64,000 nt of DNA from Lederbergia graminis (GCF_042655485.1 NZ_JBHSMC010000027.1:110245-174244); one strand, 5' to 3'; counted from the stretch's first letter, positions 17,246 to 27,000 are shown. Translations and numbers: made by a program. Notes: generated by a model not told the origin, from the sequence alone.

Positions 17246-18454
17246 TCAATATTTCATCTCAGCATTATGAGTATCCACATACTCATTGCGTCCTGCTCCG
17301 ATTCCAGCCAAAGTTGTAGCTCCTGCAACAATTAATAATGTGATAAGCGGTAATGTCCATGATTGGGTAAAATCAAATAAAATTCCAAGCAGTAATGGTC
17401 CTATTGCCGCCAATAAATAGCCTACTGACTGAGCCATTCCTGATAACTGTGCAGCACTACTTGCATTCCGAGCCCGTAAACTAAAGAATGTTAACGCTAA
17501 ACTTATACTTGATCCTTGCGCAATTCCCAGGAGAATGATACAAACTGTTAGAAAAACACTCCCCTCACCTATCAATATTCCTAATAAACTTGATACATAC
17601 AATACTCCATTTACTAAAACGATTGGTCGTTGAGTCTCTAGTTTTCCAGCGAGTACTGGTGTAATAAAATTAGCAGGTAAGCTTGCAAATTGCATAATCG
17701 ATAACATCCAGCCTGCACTCGAAATGTTGAGTCCACGATCCATTAAGATTTGTGGCATCCATGCGATGGAACAGTAAAAGAGAATCGACTGCAACCCTAT
17801 AAAGAAAGTAACTTGCCAAGCTAAGGTTGATGTCCATAATTTTGCTGATGGTTTATTCGTTTTACGGTCAACAGATCGATTGTTGTGGTTGATAATCTGT
17901 GGCAGCCATATCACAATTCCAAGAAAGGCGATTATTCCCCATACTAGCAGTGCTTGTTTCCAGCCTACCCCTAACCCTGTTGCAATCGGAATACTAATAC
18001 CGGATGCTACCGCTGCACATAATCCCATCGAGGTAGAATACACACTTGTCATGATGCCTGCTTTAGTTGGGAAATACTTTTTCACTATTGCAGGAAGTAG
18101 CACATTACAAATAGCAATACCAATTCCAATTAAAGCAGTTCCCAAAAATAAAATGGCAACACTACTCGTATTTCGTACAAAAATCCCGATTAACAACACA
18201 ATTAGACTGAAAAAGATTGTACGCTCTGTACCAAGATTTCTAGCAATCTTTGGCGCTGTTAGTGAAAATACCGCAAATCCTAATAGTGGTAAAGTTGTGA
18301 TCATACCCGCAACACCGTTGGAGATGCCAAGATCAGCACGTATATCGCCAATTAAAGGACCAACAGATGTGATCGCTGGACGTAAGTTAAATGCAATAAA
18401 TATGATGCCTAAAATTAAAATAAAGCTTTGAAGCCTGCTATGTTTGATTGTCAT
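17246..18454 (-). CDS. CynX/NimT-type MFS transporter
   Basis: A 402-residue protein with twelve predicted helices. The start FNLRPAITSVGPLIGDIRADLG and the following loop with ARNLGTERT are typical of the CynX/NimT (YycB) branch of the major facilitator superfamily. Relatives export or import small anions and nitroimidazole-like compounds. The substrate here is not known. It is a single gene, divergent from the quinone oxidoreductase. Confidence 0.87.
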   Translation of the reverse strand: MTIKHSRLQSFILILGIIFIAFNLRPAITSVGPLIGDIRADLGISNGVAGMITTLPLLGFAVFSLTAPKIARNLGTERTIFFSLIVLLIGIFVRNTSSVAILFLGTALIGIGIAICNVLLPAIVKKYFPTKAGIMTSVYSTSMGLCAAVASGISIPIATGLGVGWKQALLVWGIIAFLGIVIWLPQIINHNNRSVDRKTNKPSAKLWTSTLAWQVTFFIGLQSILFYCSIAWMPQILMDRGLNISSAGWMLSIMQFASLPANFITPVLAGKLETQRPIVLVNGVLYVSSLLGILIGEGSVFLTVCIILLGIAQGSSISLALTFFSLRARNASSAAQLSGMAQSVGYLLAAIGPLLLGILFDFTQSWTLPLITLLIVAGATTLAGIGAGRNEYVDTHNAEMKY

Positions 18455-18583
18455 CTTCTATGTACCCTCATTTATCCCAAAATATAGATTGTCCATTCGA
18501 AATATTTGTAAGTTTCTACTTGCTTCTATACGATAACATATAATGGGGCTTTTGACTTTTATTTTATAAGGAGATGATTTCTG

Positions 18584-19567
18584 ATGATGAAAGCATTGCT
18601 CGTTAACGAAGATACACAAAGCATGTTTTTCGATAAGGTAGAAAAACCAACGATTGGAAATAAGGATTTGCTTATCAAGGTAAAAGCTACTGCATTGAAT
18701 CGTGCTGATCTTTTACAAAAAAGAGGACATTATCCACCTCCTAAAGGAGCTTCTCCGATTATTGGATTGGAAATGAGTGGCGTGATTGAGGAGATTGGCA
18801 GTGATGTAACAGGTTGGAAAAAAGGGGATCGTGTTTGTGCCCTACTCCCTGGAGGAGGTTATGCTGAATATGCAGCAATTCCTGCTGATATGGCGATACC
18901 CATCCCAGAAAACCTTTCATTTGAAGAAGCTGCTGCCATTCCAGAAGTTTTCTTAACAGCCTATTTAAATACCATTTGGCTCGGAAAATTAAAACAAGGA
19001 GAAACGATACTCATCCATGCAGGTGCAAGTGGTGTAGGGACTGCAGCAATCCAACTTGCACGGGACATTGGTGCGAAAATAATCGTTACTGCTGGAACTG
19101 AAGAAAAGCGCGCTCTTTGTACATCACTTGGTGCAGATGTCGCAATTGATTACAAGGAAGGTCCTTTTGCTGAAAAAGTACTGGAAGCAACAGACGGTAA
19201 AGGTGTAAATCTGATTCTTGATTTTATTGGAGCACCATATTGGGAACAAAATATTGATTCCCTAGCATTAGACGGAAAACTAATTCTCGTAGGAACAATG
19301 GGTGGTTCAACATTAGAGAATGTTGATCTTGGAAAAATACTTTTTAAAAGAGTACAAGTAATTGGCACTGCTCTACGTGTACAACCAATTGAGAAAAAAA
19401 TTGCATTAACAAAAGAGTTTGCCTCTTATTCATTATTAAAATTTGCCGATGGTTCCTTAAAACCTATCATTGATTCAGTATGGGATTGGCAAGAAGTGAA
19501 TGATGCACACCAGCATATGGAAGCAAATAAAAATGCAGGGAAGATCGTATTACGCGTTAATGGCTAA
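18584..19567 (+). CDS. NAD(P)H quinone oxidoreductase, PIG3 type
   Basis: A 327-residue medium-chain dehydrogenase/reductase without the zinc ligands, ending at the usual family length. The N-terminal GroES-like domain has LNRADLLQKRGHYPPP, and the nucleotide-binding Rossmann loop is AGASGVGTAA (about 146-155). The pattern matches the TIGR02824/PIG3 quinone reductase family, which uses NADPH to reduce quinones. AAGGAG lies upstream of the first of two adjacent ATGs. Confidence 0.88.
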   Translation: MMKALLVNEDTQSMFFDKVEKPTIGNKDLLIKVKATALNRADLLQKRGHYPPPKGASPIIGLEMSGVIEEIGSDVTGWKKGDRVCALLPGGGYAEYAAIPADMAIPIPENLSFEEAAAIPEVFLTAYLNTIWLGKLKQGETILIHAGASGVGTAAIQLARDIGAKIIVTAGTEEKRALCTSLGADVAIDYKEGPFAEKVLEATDGKGVNLILDFIGAPYWEQNIDSLALDGKLILVGTMGGSTLENVDLGKILFKRVQVIGTALRVQPIEKKIALTKEFASYSLLKFADGSLKPIIDSVWDWQEVNDAHQHMEANKNAGKIVLRVNG

Positions 19568-19630
19568 CGAACATTTTTTTGACACTTTTGTACAAGATAT
19601 AAAGGAGGAAATGATGTGAGGAGAATGTAA

Positions 19631-20446
19631 ATGAGTAGTGTTTTATTAATTATTAAACGTTTTTTCACAGAACGTTTTCATGATCAATCTGCTCATATGG
19701 CATATTATTTTATGCTTTCCATTTTTCCTTTTCTCATCTTTGCAGTATCACTAATTAGTTTCCTACCTGTTAAGACGGAGGATGTACTCTTAGTGATTGA
19801 GCCATATGCCCCAAAAAGAAGTTTCTCTTTAATTGAAGCGAATTTACGAGGTATTCTTGGTGAACAGCAAACCCAACTTGCTTCCTTAAGTTTACTCGCA
19901 TCCTTTTGGATTGCCTCTATGGCGGTTCAGTCACTTGTTAGAGCCATGAACGATGCATATCAAATTAAGCGTAAAGAAGGATTCTTTCTTGCCTTAGGTA
20001 AAGACCTTATACTAACTGCCAGTTTAATGATTACCTTAACTGTTTCGCTTTTAGTACCGGTTGGAGAAGAAATAGGACGTGTGTATATTTCCTCTCATAT
20101 CAAATACTCTGCCACCATTCAAGAATGGTGGCTCCTATTAAAATGGGTATTTGGTTCGGTCTATTTATTTTTCTTCTTCCTATTAGTATACAAGTTCGTA
20201 CCTAGCACCAAGATTAAGTTAGTTCATATCATACCTGGTACTATATTTGCTACGATTGGCTGGCAAAGTGTATCTGTTGCTTTTTCCTACTATGTTACCT
20301 TTGCAAGTTATACGAAACTGTACGGTCAGATTGGAAGTATCATTGTACTTATGATTTGGTTTTACTTATCAGCAGCTGTACTATTAATTGGTGGTTTAAT
20401 TAATGCATACTGGATAGGAAAAAAAATAAGCAAGCTAAACTCCTAA
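19631..20446 (+). CDS. YihY/BrkB-family membrane protein
   Basis: A 271-residue protein with six hydrophobic helices and the family motifs AYYFMLSIFPFLIF (about 25-38) and GSIIVLMIWFYLSAAVLLIGG near the C-terminus. It was once called ribonuclease BN, but that activity does not belong to this family. Its role, possibly lipid or solute transport, is unsettled. The 3' end overlaps the convergent LD-carboxypeptidase gene by 12 bases. Upstream, an AAAGGAGG site serves only a two-codon frame (ATG ATG TGA, 19611-19619); the gene itself uses GAGGAG at 19618-19623. Confidence 0.85.
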   Translation: MSSVLLIIKRFFTERFHDQSAHMAYYFMLSIFPFLIFAVSLISFLPVKTEDVLLVIEPYAPKRSFSLIEANLRGILGEQQTQLASLSLLASFWIASMAVQSLVRAMNDAYQIKRKEGFFLALGKDLILTASLMITLTVSLLVPVGEEIGRVYISSHIKYSATIQEWWLLLKWVFGSVYLFFFFLLVYKFVPSTKIKLVHIIPGTIFATIGWQSVSVAFSYYVTFASYTKLYGQIGSIIVLMIWFYLSAAVLLIGGLINAYWIGKKISKLNS

Positions 20447-21358
20447 CAAAAAGGTTTTATTCGTTGCATCCACATAAGCGACTTCTCCAAAAGGTAACGT
20501 TAGTGCTGGTTTGCAATGACCAGCTTGAACATTATAAATCGTAGGCTTATTATATGGGGCGATGATTTTTTCAAATAAATCTTCCACCTGAAAGCTTTCC
20601 TGTCCTTCTTTGGAAGTGCAATTAGTCCAAGTTCCTAAAATTATTCCAGCTACATCAGAAAACTTCCCTGCTAAAGCAAGCTGAGTTAACATCCGATCAA
20701 TTTTGTATGGTTCTTCTGCAATATCTTCTAAGAAAAGTATTTTACCCTTCGTCTCAATTTCATACGGGGTGCCTAGCAGGCTCGTAATAAGGGTTAAATT
20801 CCCTCCTGTTAAAATACCTTGGGCAAAGCCTGGTACGAGACAACCGATTTGTTTCTCCCCTGGGTTTTTCATTACTCTTAATTGCCTCGGATGCATTAAT
20901 ACATTCTGGAGATGTGCTTTCGTAAACTCATCTGCTTCTATCAAGTCTGATGCCGGCATTGGTCCATGAATTGTAGCCAGCTTACTCTGTTGCTGTAAAG
21001 CAATATGGAGAGCAGTTATGTCACTATATCCAATGAATAATTTTGGATGACGAAAAATCAGTTCATAATCCAACATATGTAATAGTTGCGGAGATCCGTA
21101 ACCACCACGCAAACAAAAAATTGCAGATATATTTGGATTAGCAAACATTGCATTTAATTCACGAGCCCTAAGCTCTGGTGGACCAGCTAAATAACCACCA
21201 TAATTCACAAAACATGTTTGACCAATTTCTACTTCGAATCCCATTTCCTTTATTACATTAATAGCCGCCTCTAACTTATCTGCCTTTACTGGTCCAGCAG
21301 GTGCAGTCAATCCAACCGTATCACCTTTATTTAATAATTTCCCATGATTATAATCCAC
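20435..21358 (-). CDS. Peptidase S66, LD-carboxypeptidase/MccF-like
   Basis: A 307-residue cytoplasmic serine peptidase. The nucleophile region is FIGYSDITALH (Ser near 112), preceded by the substrate loop CLRGGYGS (about 82-89). The later Glu and His of the Ser-Glu-His triad are expected in the FLEDI and VQAGHCKP regions (about 210 and 280). Relatives trim tetrapeptides from recycled murein (LdcA, YkfA) or cleave peptide-nucleotide antibiotics (MccF). There are no neighbours to choose between these roles. Confidence 0.88.
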   Translation of the reverse strand: MDYNHGKLLNKGDTVGLTAPAGPVKADKLEAAINVIKEMGFEVEIGQTCFVNYGGYLAGPPELRARELNAMFANPNISAIFCLRGGYGSPQLLHMLDYELIFRHPKLFIGYSDITALHIALQQQSKLATIHGPMPASDLIEADEFTKAHLQNVLMHPRQLRVMKNPGEKQIGCLVPGFAQGILTGGNLTLITSLLGTPYEIETKGKILFLEDIAEEPYKIDRMLTQLALAGKFSDVAGIILGTWTNCTSKEGQESFQVEDLFEKIIAPYNKPTIYNVQAGHCKPALTLPFGEVAYVDATNKTFLLGV

Positions 21359-21543
21359 TCATTACCTCTCCTTCCCACTCACCATTATTATGTATATGGG
21401 ATAGTTTTCATTATATAAGAAAATAATGATTGCTTTTTCGAATATTTCCGAGGAAATATGACGCATTTCAACATTTCCTAATGTCCTTTTTTGGTGAATA
21501 AGCTAAACTGAAAATAGACAGTTTATCATATGGAGTGGTAGTT

Positions 21544-22302
21544 ATGTACTTATCAAAGATAAATCAATATATACGAAGTGTAAAACTTCTTAGAGAATAC
21601 ATATCATCACATAATAAATACCCTTTTAATTTACCGATAATAAAAGAATTGGATGAACTTGAATTCCACCCACAGGTTACATATTTAATTGGTGAAAATG
21701 GGATGGGTAAATCTACATTACTGGAAGCAATTGCGATATGTGCGGGCTTTAACCCTGAAGGAGGCTCCTTTAACTTTAACTTCTCTACTCATGATTCTCA
21801 TTCTGAATTAGAACAATATATCCGATTAATAAAAGGGATTCAAAGACCTAAAGATGGATTTTTTCTAAGGGCAGAATCATATTATAATGTAGCTACTAAT
21901 ATTGAAGAATTAGATCGTGAGCCTAGTCCGAGTCCTAAAATAATCGAACGCTATGGCGGAGTTTCTTTACATGAACAATCCCATGGGGAATCGTTCTTTG
22001 CGACTTTTTCAAATCGCTTTGACGGGGAGGGTTTGTACATCATGGATGAGCCTGAGGCCGCTTTATCCCCCTTACGCCAACTTTCCATGTTAGCAAGAAT
22101 TCACGAGCTTGCTCAACAAGAATCTCAGCTTATCATCGCTACCCATTCACCAATAATAATGGCATATCCCAATTCGATTATTTATGAATTTTCACTTGAT
22201 GGCATTGCAGAAAAAACTCTCGAAGAAACACAACATTATATGCTAATGAAGCAATTCTTCGATGATAAGGATAGGTTATTACACCATTTGTTATACGAAT
22301 GA
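21544..22302 (+). CDS. AAA-family ATPase with ABC-like fold (COG3910 type)
   Basis: A 252-residue soluble ATPase. Walker A is GENGMGKST (about 52-60), the signature-like region is HEQSHGESF (about 143-151) and Walker B is YIMDEPEAALSP. This is the RecF/ABC-like ATPase build with a very short insert between halves and no membrane partner. The ATG at 21544 has GGAG 8 bases upstream. It may bind damaged nucleic acid or act in overload rescue, but no function can be assigned. ywbE follows 24 bp later. Confidence 0.8.
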   Translation: MYLSKINQYIRSVKLLREYISSHNKYPFNLPIIKELDELEFHPQVTYLIGENGMGKSTLLEAIAICAGFNPEGGSFNFNFSTHDSHSELEQYIRLIKGIQRPKDGFFLRAESYYNVATNIEELDREPSPSPKIIERYGGVSLHEQSHGESFFATFSNRFDGEGLYIMDEPEAALSPLRQLSMLARIHELAQQESQLIIATHSPIIMAYPNSIIYEFSLDGIAEKTLEETQHYMLMKQFFDDKDRLLHHLLYE

Positions 22303-22326
22303 CATTAGAATAGGAATGATAATAAT

Positions 22327-22518
22327 ATGAATGGACAAAATCGAAACGATATTTCTCCTGGTATGAAAGTCGAGATTGTTTTAAAGCAAGATCAACGTAC
22401 AGGGAAATTAACAAAGGGCACTGTAAAAGATATTTTGACGAAGTCTTCCTTTCATCCACATGGAATTAAAGTAAGGCTCGAGAGTGGACAAGTAGGAAGA
22501 GTTAAGAATATTATGTAA
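22327..22518 (+). CDS. ywbE: YwbE family protein
   Basis: A 63-residue basic protein, NGQNRNDISPGMKVEIVLKQ at the start and SGQVGRVKNIM at the end, matching the YwbE (DUF2196) family at full length. It has a KOW/SH3-like beta-rich build and may bind RNA. It lies in a compact run with the ATPase upstream and the DUF1646 gene downstream. Confidence 0.9.
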   Translation: MNGQNRNDISPGMKVEIVLKQDQRTGKLTKGTVKDILTKSSFHPHGIKVRLESGQVGRVKNIM

Positions 22519-22570
22519 AGGCAAACATCCTTGCTAGAGGGAAATCTTATTTTTAAAGAAGGTTGAATAC

Positions 22571-23587
22571 ATGATTATTGGATTAACTATTATCTTATTG
22601 CTCGTTCTATTTTTACCTTTCACTATAAAAGTAGTGGAAGAAAACTTGGAAATTTTTCTGTTTGCAATGGGAATCGCAGCAGCAGCAATTAGTGGAGTTC
22701 TTAATAAGGATTTATTCGTAAAAGCATTAGAGGATCCTATTCATATTACATTAGCTGTCCTTATCGCTGGACTATTATTCCGCTGGTTACAAGCACCGTT
22801 AGAAAAAGGGATACTAGGAATGAGTAAAGCAATCCCATTTCGACTATTCATTGCATTATTTGTAGCTATCTTAGGGTTACTTTCTAGTATCATTACTGCA
22901 ATCATCGCAGCAATTGTGCTAGTGCTCGTAGTAAGTGTATTAAAGTTAGACCGCAAATCTGAGTTATATCTTGTTGTTCTTGCTTGCTTTGCCATTGGAC
23001 TTGGCGCTGCATTAACTCCAATTGGTGAACCACTTTCTACTATTGTTGTTAATAAATTGGACGAGGATTTCCTCTATTTACTTAAATTAATTGGTGCAGA
23101 TGTCATTCCTGGTGTTATTATTTTCGCATTAATGGCTGCATTCTTTGTTAAACCAAAATCAGAAGGACCTGGACTTTCTTCTTCATTAAAACCGGAATCT
23201 TATAAAGAAATTATTTTTCGTACTGTGAAAATTTACCTTTTTGTTATGGGGTTAACTTTACTTGGTGCTGGATTTGAACCATTTATTGAAAGATTCCTAC
23301 TCGGACTTAGTCCACTTATCCTTTATTGGATTAATATGATTTCTGCAGTTCTCGATAATGCAACGCTTGCCGCAGCAGAAGTTAGTCCTGCAATGGATGG
23401 ACCAACAATAAAAGCCATTCTTTTAGGTCTGCTCATTAGTGGTGGAATGCTTATCCCAGGTAATATCCCTAACATCATCGCCGCTGGAAAACTCAACATC
23501 ACAAGCCGCGAATGGGCACGCATCGGACTCCCCATCGGACTAGCAGCCATGGTTGTGTATTTTATTATCATCTTGGTATTTCATTAA
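22571..23587 (+). CDS. DUF1646 membrane transporter
   Basis: A 338-residue protein with about ten hydrophobic helices. Conserved features are ALTPIGEPLSTIVVNKL (about 150-166) and AVLDNATLAAAEVSPAM (about 257-273), placed symmetrically as in the two halves of the ArsB/NhaD ion transporter superfamily to which DUF1646 belongs. It probably moves a cation or anion across the cytoplasmic membrane. A family-type terminator follows at 23616. Confidence 0.85.
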   Translation: MIIGLTIILLLVLFLPFTIKVVEENLEIFLFAMGIAAAAISGVLNKDLFVKALEDPIHITLAVLIAGLLFRWLQAPLEKGILGMSKAIPFRLFIALFVAILGLLSSIITAIIAAIVLVLVVSVLKLDRKSELYLVVLACFAIGLGAALTPIGEPLSTIVVNKLDEDFLYLLKLIGADVIPGVIIFALMAAFFVKPKSEGPGLSSSLKPESYKEIIFRTVKIYLFVMGLTLLGAGFEPFIERFLLGLSPLILYWINMISAVLDNATLAAAEVSPAMDGPTIKAILLGLLISGGMLIPGNIPNIIAAGKLNITSREWARIGLPIGLAAMVVYFIIILVFH

Positions 23588-23615
23588 AACTTACGGACTG
23601 AAGCATGTAGATAAG

Positions 23616-23668
23616 TAAAAAAGCCAAACTATCACTTGAAACAGTTCAAGATAGCTTGGCTTTTTGTT
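23616..23668 (+). terminator. Terminator, CCGAACTATC family copy C
   Basis: AAAAAGCCAAACTATC continues into ACTTGAA and pairs, with a 2-base bulge, with the arm 23644-23664, followed by TTTTT. The core is a variant (CCAAACTATC) of copies A, B and D. Confidence 0.85.
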
Positions 23669-23831
23669 TAAGTAATTTTTGCAATTATTTCTTTCATAAA
23701 GGTGTCGGTTGATTCCGCTGCAGATGTTTCATTATTAGTACTAGATTATACCTAATTCCGTATTGGAAGCAGTTCTCTTCTGTGCGTTGAGCACCTTGAA
23801 GTAACTTCCAATTATTAAATTTTGCTACCAA

Positions 23832-24869
23832 TTACTTTTTCTCCGGTAGATTTTGTAAGTAATCAATCGCTTCTTGTAATGTTTTTACAGGAACGATGGT
23901 TACGTCGTATCCTTCTTCCTTCGCTTTTTCCAACACTTCTTTTTCATTTGTATCATACTCCCCGATATCAGCAGGGCAAAAGAAGATATCGATATCAGCA
24001 CGATCCACAGCCGTTATTTTTTCACGTATTCCACCTATTTGACCGACATTTCCATTCATATCAATTGTACCTGTACCAGCAATTTCATAGCCTTTCGTAA
24101 TATCACCAGGAGTTAGCTGGTTGTAAATCTCCAGTGAAAACATTAAACCTGCAGAAGGACCACCAATATCTTCCGCATCTATATTAACATTTCGCACTGT
24201 ATCCACCGTATACTTCGTTTCAGTAACAATCCCTACTCCCGCTGAGTTTGCTCCATTTTCTAATGGAATCAGTTTGATACTCTCTGTTTTTTCGGAGCTA
24301 TCTCGAACAAAAGTAAGATTGATTGTATCTCCAGCCTTTTTATGTGCAAGATAATCTATAAAGTCTGTTGCTTCCTTTACAGGTTGTTCGTCCACTTGAG
24401 TAATTACATCACCAACCTCTAACTTATGGAAGGCATCAGATGTTTCCGTAATTTGGCGGACGAATACTCCCTTTGGTGTAATTGTAATCTCTTCATTTGC
24501 TGCTTGGAATGCTGCAGCATAGGCATTTTGCTGAGATGTGTTCATCATATGTTCCAGTAGACGACTATACTCTTCATCACTCATATTTCCCCTTACTTCT
24601 TTTACCTTACGCAAGTCCGTATGGGGAGCAAGTAAGCCATATGCTAAATAATAAATATTACTTGCACGCATTGATAAGACCGTCGTTAAATATAAGCTTC
24701 CTTCAGCACTTTTATCGCCATCTTCTACCGTAACTTTGGAAGCTAATTCTTCCACCGTACCTGGTCGATATATGTAATATGGAGTTGGAATAAATAGCGT
24801 AATGGCAAAAACAAGGAGAATTCCTATTATTATTCTCTGTTTCTTTTTCTTTGAAAGAGTTGAACTCAT
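23832..24869 (-). CDS. PDZ and Lon-type serine protease, YlbL/SepM-like
   Basis: A 345-residue membrane-anchored protease. One helix (about 12-30) is followed by an external region, a PDZ domain (about 120-200) and a Lon (S16) catalytic domain. The catalytic serine is in GGPSAGLMF (about 235-243) and the lysine in GGIREKITAV (about 278-287). It resembles YlbL and streptococcal SepM, which process peptides outside the membrane. Bacillus ylbL normally sits in a ylb cluster; here it stands alone. Confidence 0.88.
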   Translation of the reverse strand: MSSTLSKKKKQRIIIGILLVFAITLFIPTPYYIYRPGTVEELASKVTVEDGDKSAEGSLYLTTVLSMRASNIYYLAYGLLAPHTDLRKVKEVRGNMSDEEYSRLLEHMMNTSQQNAYAAAFQAANEEITITPKGVFVRQITETSDAFHKLEVGDVITQVDEQPVKEATDFIDYLAHKKAGDTINLTFVRDSSEKTESIKLIPLENGANSAGVGIVTETKYTVDTVRNVNIDAEDIGGPSAGLMFSLEIYNQLTPGDITKGYEIAGTGTIDMNGNVGQIGGIREKITAVDRADIDIFFCPADIGEYDTNEKEVLEKAKEEGYDVTIVPVKTLQEAIDYLQNLPEKK

Positions 24870-25001
24870 ATCCTGCTCCTTTCTTTACTTTCTCTATTTA
24901 TTTTCGATACAATATTTTGTTGATACTCATATCATCCATTTTAACAAACTGAAAACACTTTCGCCTAATTGTTTAAATCGAAAAGAAAGAAGATTGATTA
25001 C

Positions 25002-26153
25002 ATGAAAAAAAGGCTATTATTTTTATTCATCATGAGCACTTTTGTCGTTGGCACAGTAGAATTAATTATTGCTGGCATATTAGAACTTGTTGCTTCTGAT
25101 CTCCATATCAGTGAGTCGCTATCTGGGCAATTAATAACGATATACGCCTTTTCCTTTGCCATCGGAGCTCCTATTTTATCTGTAAAAACAGCGAAATTAG
25201 AGCGCAAAAAGGTACTACTGACATCACTACTTATTTTTATCGTGAGTAATATCATTTCTGCTTTAAGCTCATCCTACCTTATGCTGGCCATTGTACGTGT
25301 TATAACGGCTTTATCAGCAGCGGTTTTTATTGTAGTAGTGTTATCTACTGCAGCCAAACTTGCAGATCCAGCAAAACAAGGAAGAATTTTAGGATTAGTA
25401 TACATGGGTTTTAGTGCTGCAAATGTATTTGGTGTTCCTGCTGGCACCTATGTTGGCGTAGCTTTTGGATGGCGTTCTACCTTTTGGCTAATTGCCACAC
25501 TGTCTATTATTTGCTTTGTTCTTATCATGATCCTTCTACCAAAAACAGAAGGAGAACAAGAAGCGAGCAAAATAAAGATGACCTCTGCCTTTAAAAATCA
25601 GCAAGTAATGGCGTTACTTTCCATTACAACCATATTGTTAGCTGCCCATTACATTGTATATTCCTACATTAGTCCACTCATGACGAATGCAGGACATTCA
25701 TTATCTGCTGTTAGCTTTATCTTACTACTTGCAGGTATAGCTGGAACAATTGGGACTAGTGCAGGCGGTTCTGCATCGGATATATTTGGACCAAAAAAAT
25801 CACTGCTCGTTGCAAGTATCGTCTTTTCGCTCATGATGCTATTACTACGAGTTAGTTTACCATTTATTTTCTTGTTCTCTGTCATCGTATTTATTTGGAA
25901 TTTTGTACAATGGTCTACAAACCCTGCTATTCAATACGCACTGATTCATATAAATCCACGTGCTTCTGAATTAGCGCTAAGCTTAAATATGTCTGCATTA
26001 AATATAGGCATAGGATTAGGTGCGTTAATTGGTGGGATTATTATCGAACAGGACGGACTTTTATATGCACCATTTATATCAGCAGCAATGGTCATCATCC
26101 CTATCGTATTATTGCGTTATGTGAAGGGTGAAAAAGAAGTAGCCAATGAATAA
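25002..26153 (+). CDS. MFS drug/sugar exporter, DHA1 (AraJ/YdhP) type
   Basis: A 383-residue, twelve-helix transporter. The ATG at 25002 (MKKRLLFLFIMSTFVVGTVEL) is chosen because AAAGAAG is correctly placed; a TTG at 24969 has no such site. FVVGTVELIIAGILE in helix 1 is the family hallmark of DHA1 exporters related to YdhP and AraJ. It probably exports drugs or sugars. A shared terminator separates it from the convergent purC-like gene. Confidence 0.87.
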   Translation: MKKRLLFLFIMSTFVVGTVELIIAGILELVASDLHISESLSGQLITIYAFSFAIGAPILSVKTAKLERKKVLLTSLLIFIVSNIISALSSSYLMLAIVRVITALSAAVFIVVVLSTAAKLADPAKQGRILGLVYMGFSAANVFGVPAGTYVGVAFGWRSTFWLIATLSIICFVLIMILLPKTEGEQEASKIKMTSAFKNQQVMALLSITTILLAAHYIVYSYISPLMTNAGHSLSAVSFILLLAGIAGTIGTSAGGSASDIFGPKKSLLVASIVFSLMMLLLRVSLPFIFLFSVIVFIWNFVQWSTNPAIQYALIHINPRASELALSLNMSALNIGIGLGALIGGIIIEQDGLLYAPFISAAMVIIPIVLLRYVKGEKEVANE

Positions 26154-26154
26154 A

Positions 26155-26190
26155 GGCCAGTCATCTCGTGTAGAGGACTGGCCTTCTTCT
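26155..26190. terminator. Bidirectional terminator between convergent genes
   Basis: GGCCAGTC (26155-26162) pairs with GACTGGCC (26176-26183), with T-rich tails on both strands. Confidence 0.85.
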
Positions 26191-26873
26191 TACTGCACCA
26201 TTAGTTTTTCTAATTCTAATGGTTCAATATACTCTCCATCTTTATATGCTCTCATATTTCCACCTGAAATTTCGTCAATTAGAAGAATGCTATTATCTTC
26301 TGCATCTCTCCCGAATTCAAGTTTTATATCATACAATTCAATACCTTTTTTCGCTAATTCTGTTTTAACCACATCAGAAATTTTTCTAGTTAGGTTTTTT
26401 AATTCATCATATTCATTAAGCGTTAAAATCCCTAGCATATGTAACGCTTCTGCACTTATTGGAGGATCTTGACGCTCATCATCTTTCAGTGTTACTTCAA
26501 CAAAGCCATCTAAAGCTTGTCCTTCCTCTGCATAAGCACCATAGCGACGCAAGAAGCTGCCAACAGCACGATAACGACAAATCACTTCAAGACCTTTTCC
26601 AAATACATTTGCTGGTCTGACCGTCATCTCTGCATTTTCAATATTTGCATCCACAAAATGTGTAGGAATACCTTTTTCCTGTAAGATTTCAAAAAAGTAC
26701 TTCGTTAGTCGAAGGCCTGCTTGCCCTGCCCCTTCAATTTGAAGGCCAACTGTATTTGCACCAGGATCAAAAACTCCGTCTTCTCCTGTCACATCGTCCT
26801 TAAATTTTAATAAGTAATTTCCGCTTTCAAGAGCATACACGTCTTTTGTCTTACCTTGATACACAAATTTCAT
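26190..26873 (-). CDS. purC: SAICAR synthetase-like protein, orphan PurC paralogue
   Basis: A 227-residue enzyme of the PurC (SAICAR synthetase) family. It has the N-terminal YQGKTKDVYALESGNYLLKFKDD-type nucleotide loop (first 20 or so residues), IPTHFVD, the substrate loop VICRYRAVGSFLRRYG (about 106-121) and the C-terminal DEISGGNMR (about 205-213). Canonical PurC reads F-N-G-x-K-K at the position where this one has G-E-D-G-V-F, so it belongs to a divergent branch. No other purine gene lies near. It may be a second PurC or act on a related carboxylate. Confidence 0.8.
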   Translation of the reverse strand: MKFVYQGKTKDVYALESGNYLLKFKDDVTGEDGVFDPGANTVGLQIEGAGQAGLRLTKYFFEILQEKGIPTHFVDANIENAEMTVRPANVFGKGLEVICRYRAVGSFLRRYGAYAEEGQALDGFVEVTLKDDERQDPPISAEALHMLGILTLNEYDELKNLTRKISDVVKTELAKKGIELYDIKLEFGRDAEDNSILLIDEISGGNMRAYKDGEYIEPLELEKLMVQ

Positions 26874-26930
26874 TCGACATACCTTCTCTCCCTGAAGTAA
26901 TTTCTAGGTTTTCAGCATAGCATAAAAATT

Positions 26931-26966
26931 GCGAAAACATGTCCGAAAAAATATTCCGACATTTCG
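26931..26966. promoter_or_regulatory. Imperfect inverted repeat upstream of the purC-like gene
   Basis: GCGAAA-AC-ATGTCCGAA at 26931 onward faces ATTCCGACAT-TTCGC ending near 26966. The arms agree except for one base and a 2-base bulge. It lies about 60-90 bp upstream of the purC-like start and could be an operator. The TCCGAA half recalls a PurBox core but does not match it fully. Confidence 0.35.
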
Positions 26967-27000
26967 CTTTGTCTTTATATAGGCATCTAGAATATAAATA

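Noticed and set aside
26939..26962. PurR-type PurBox pair upstream of the purC-like gene
   Set aside because: Only part of the CCGAA core matches and the arms face each other as a hairpin-like repeat, so it is listed as an unidentified inverted repeat.
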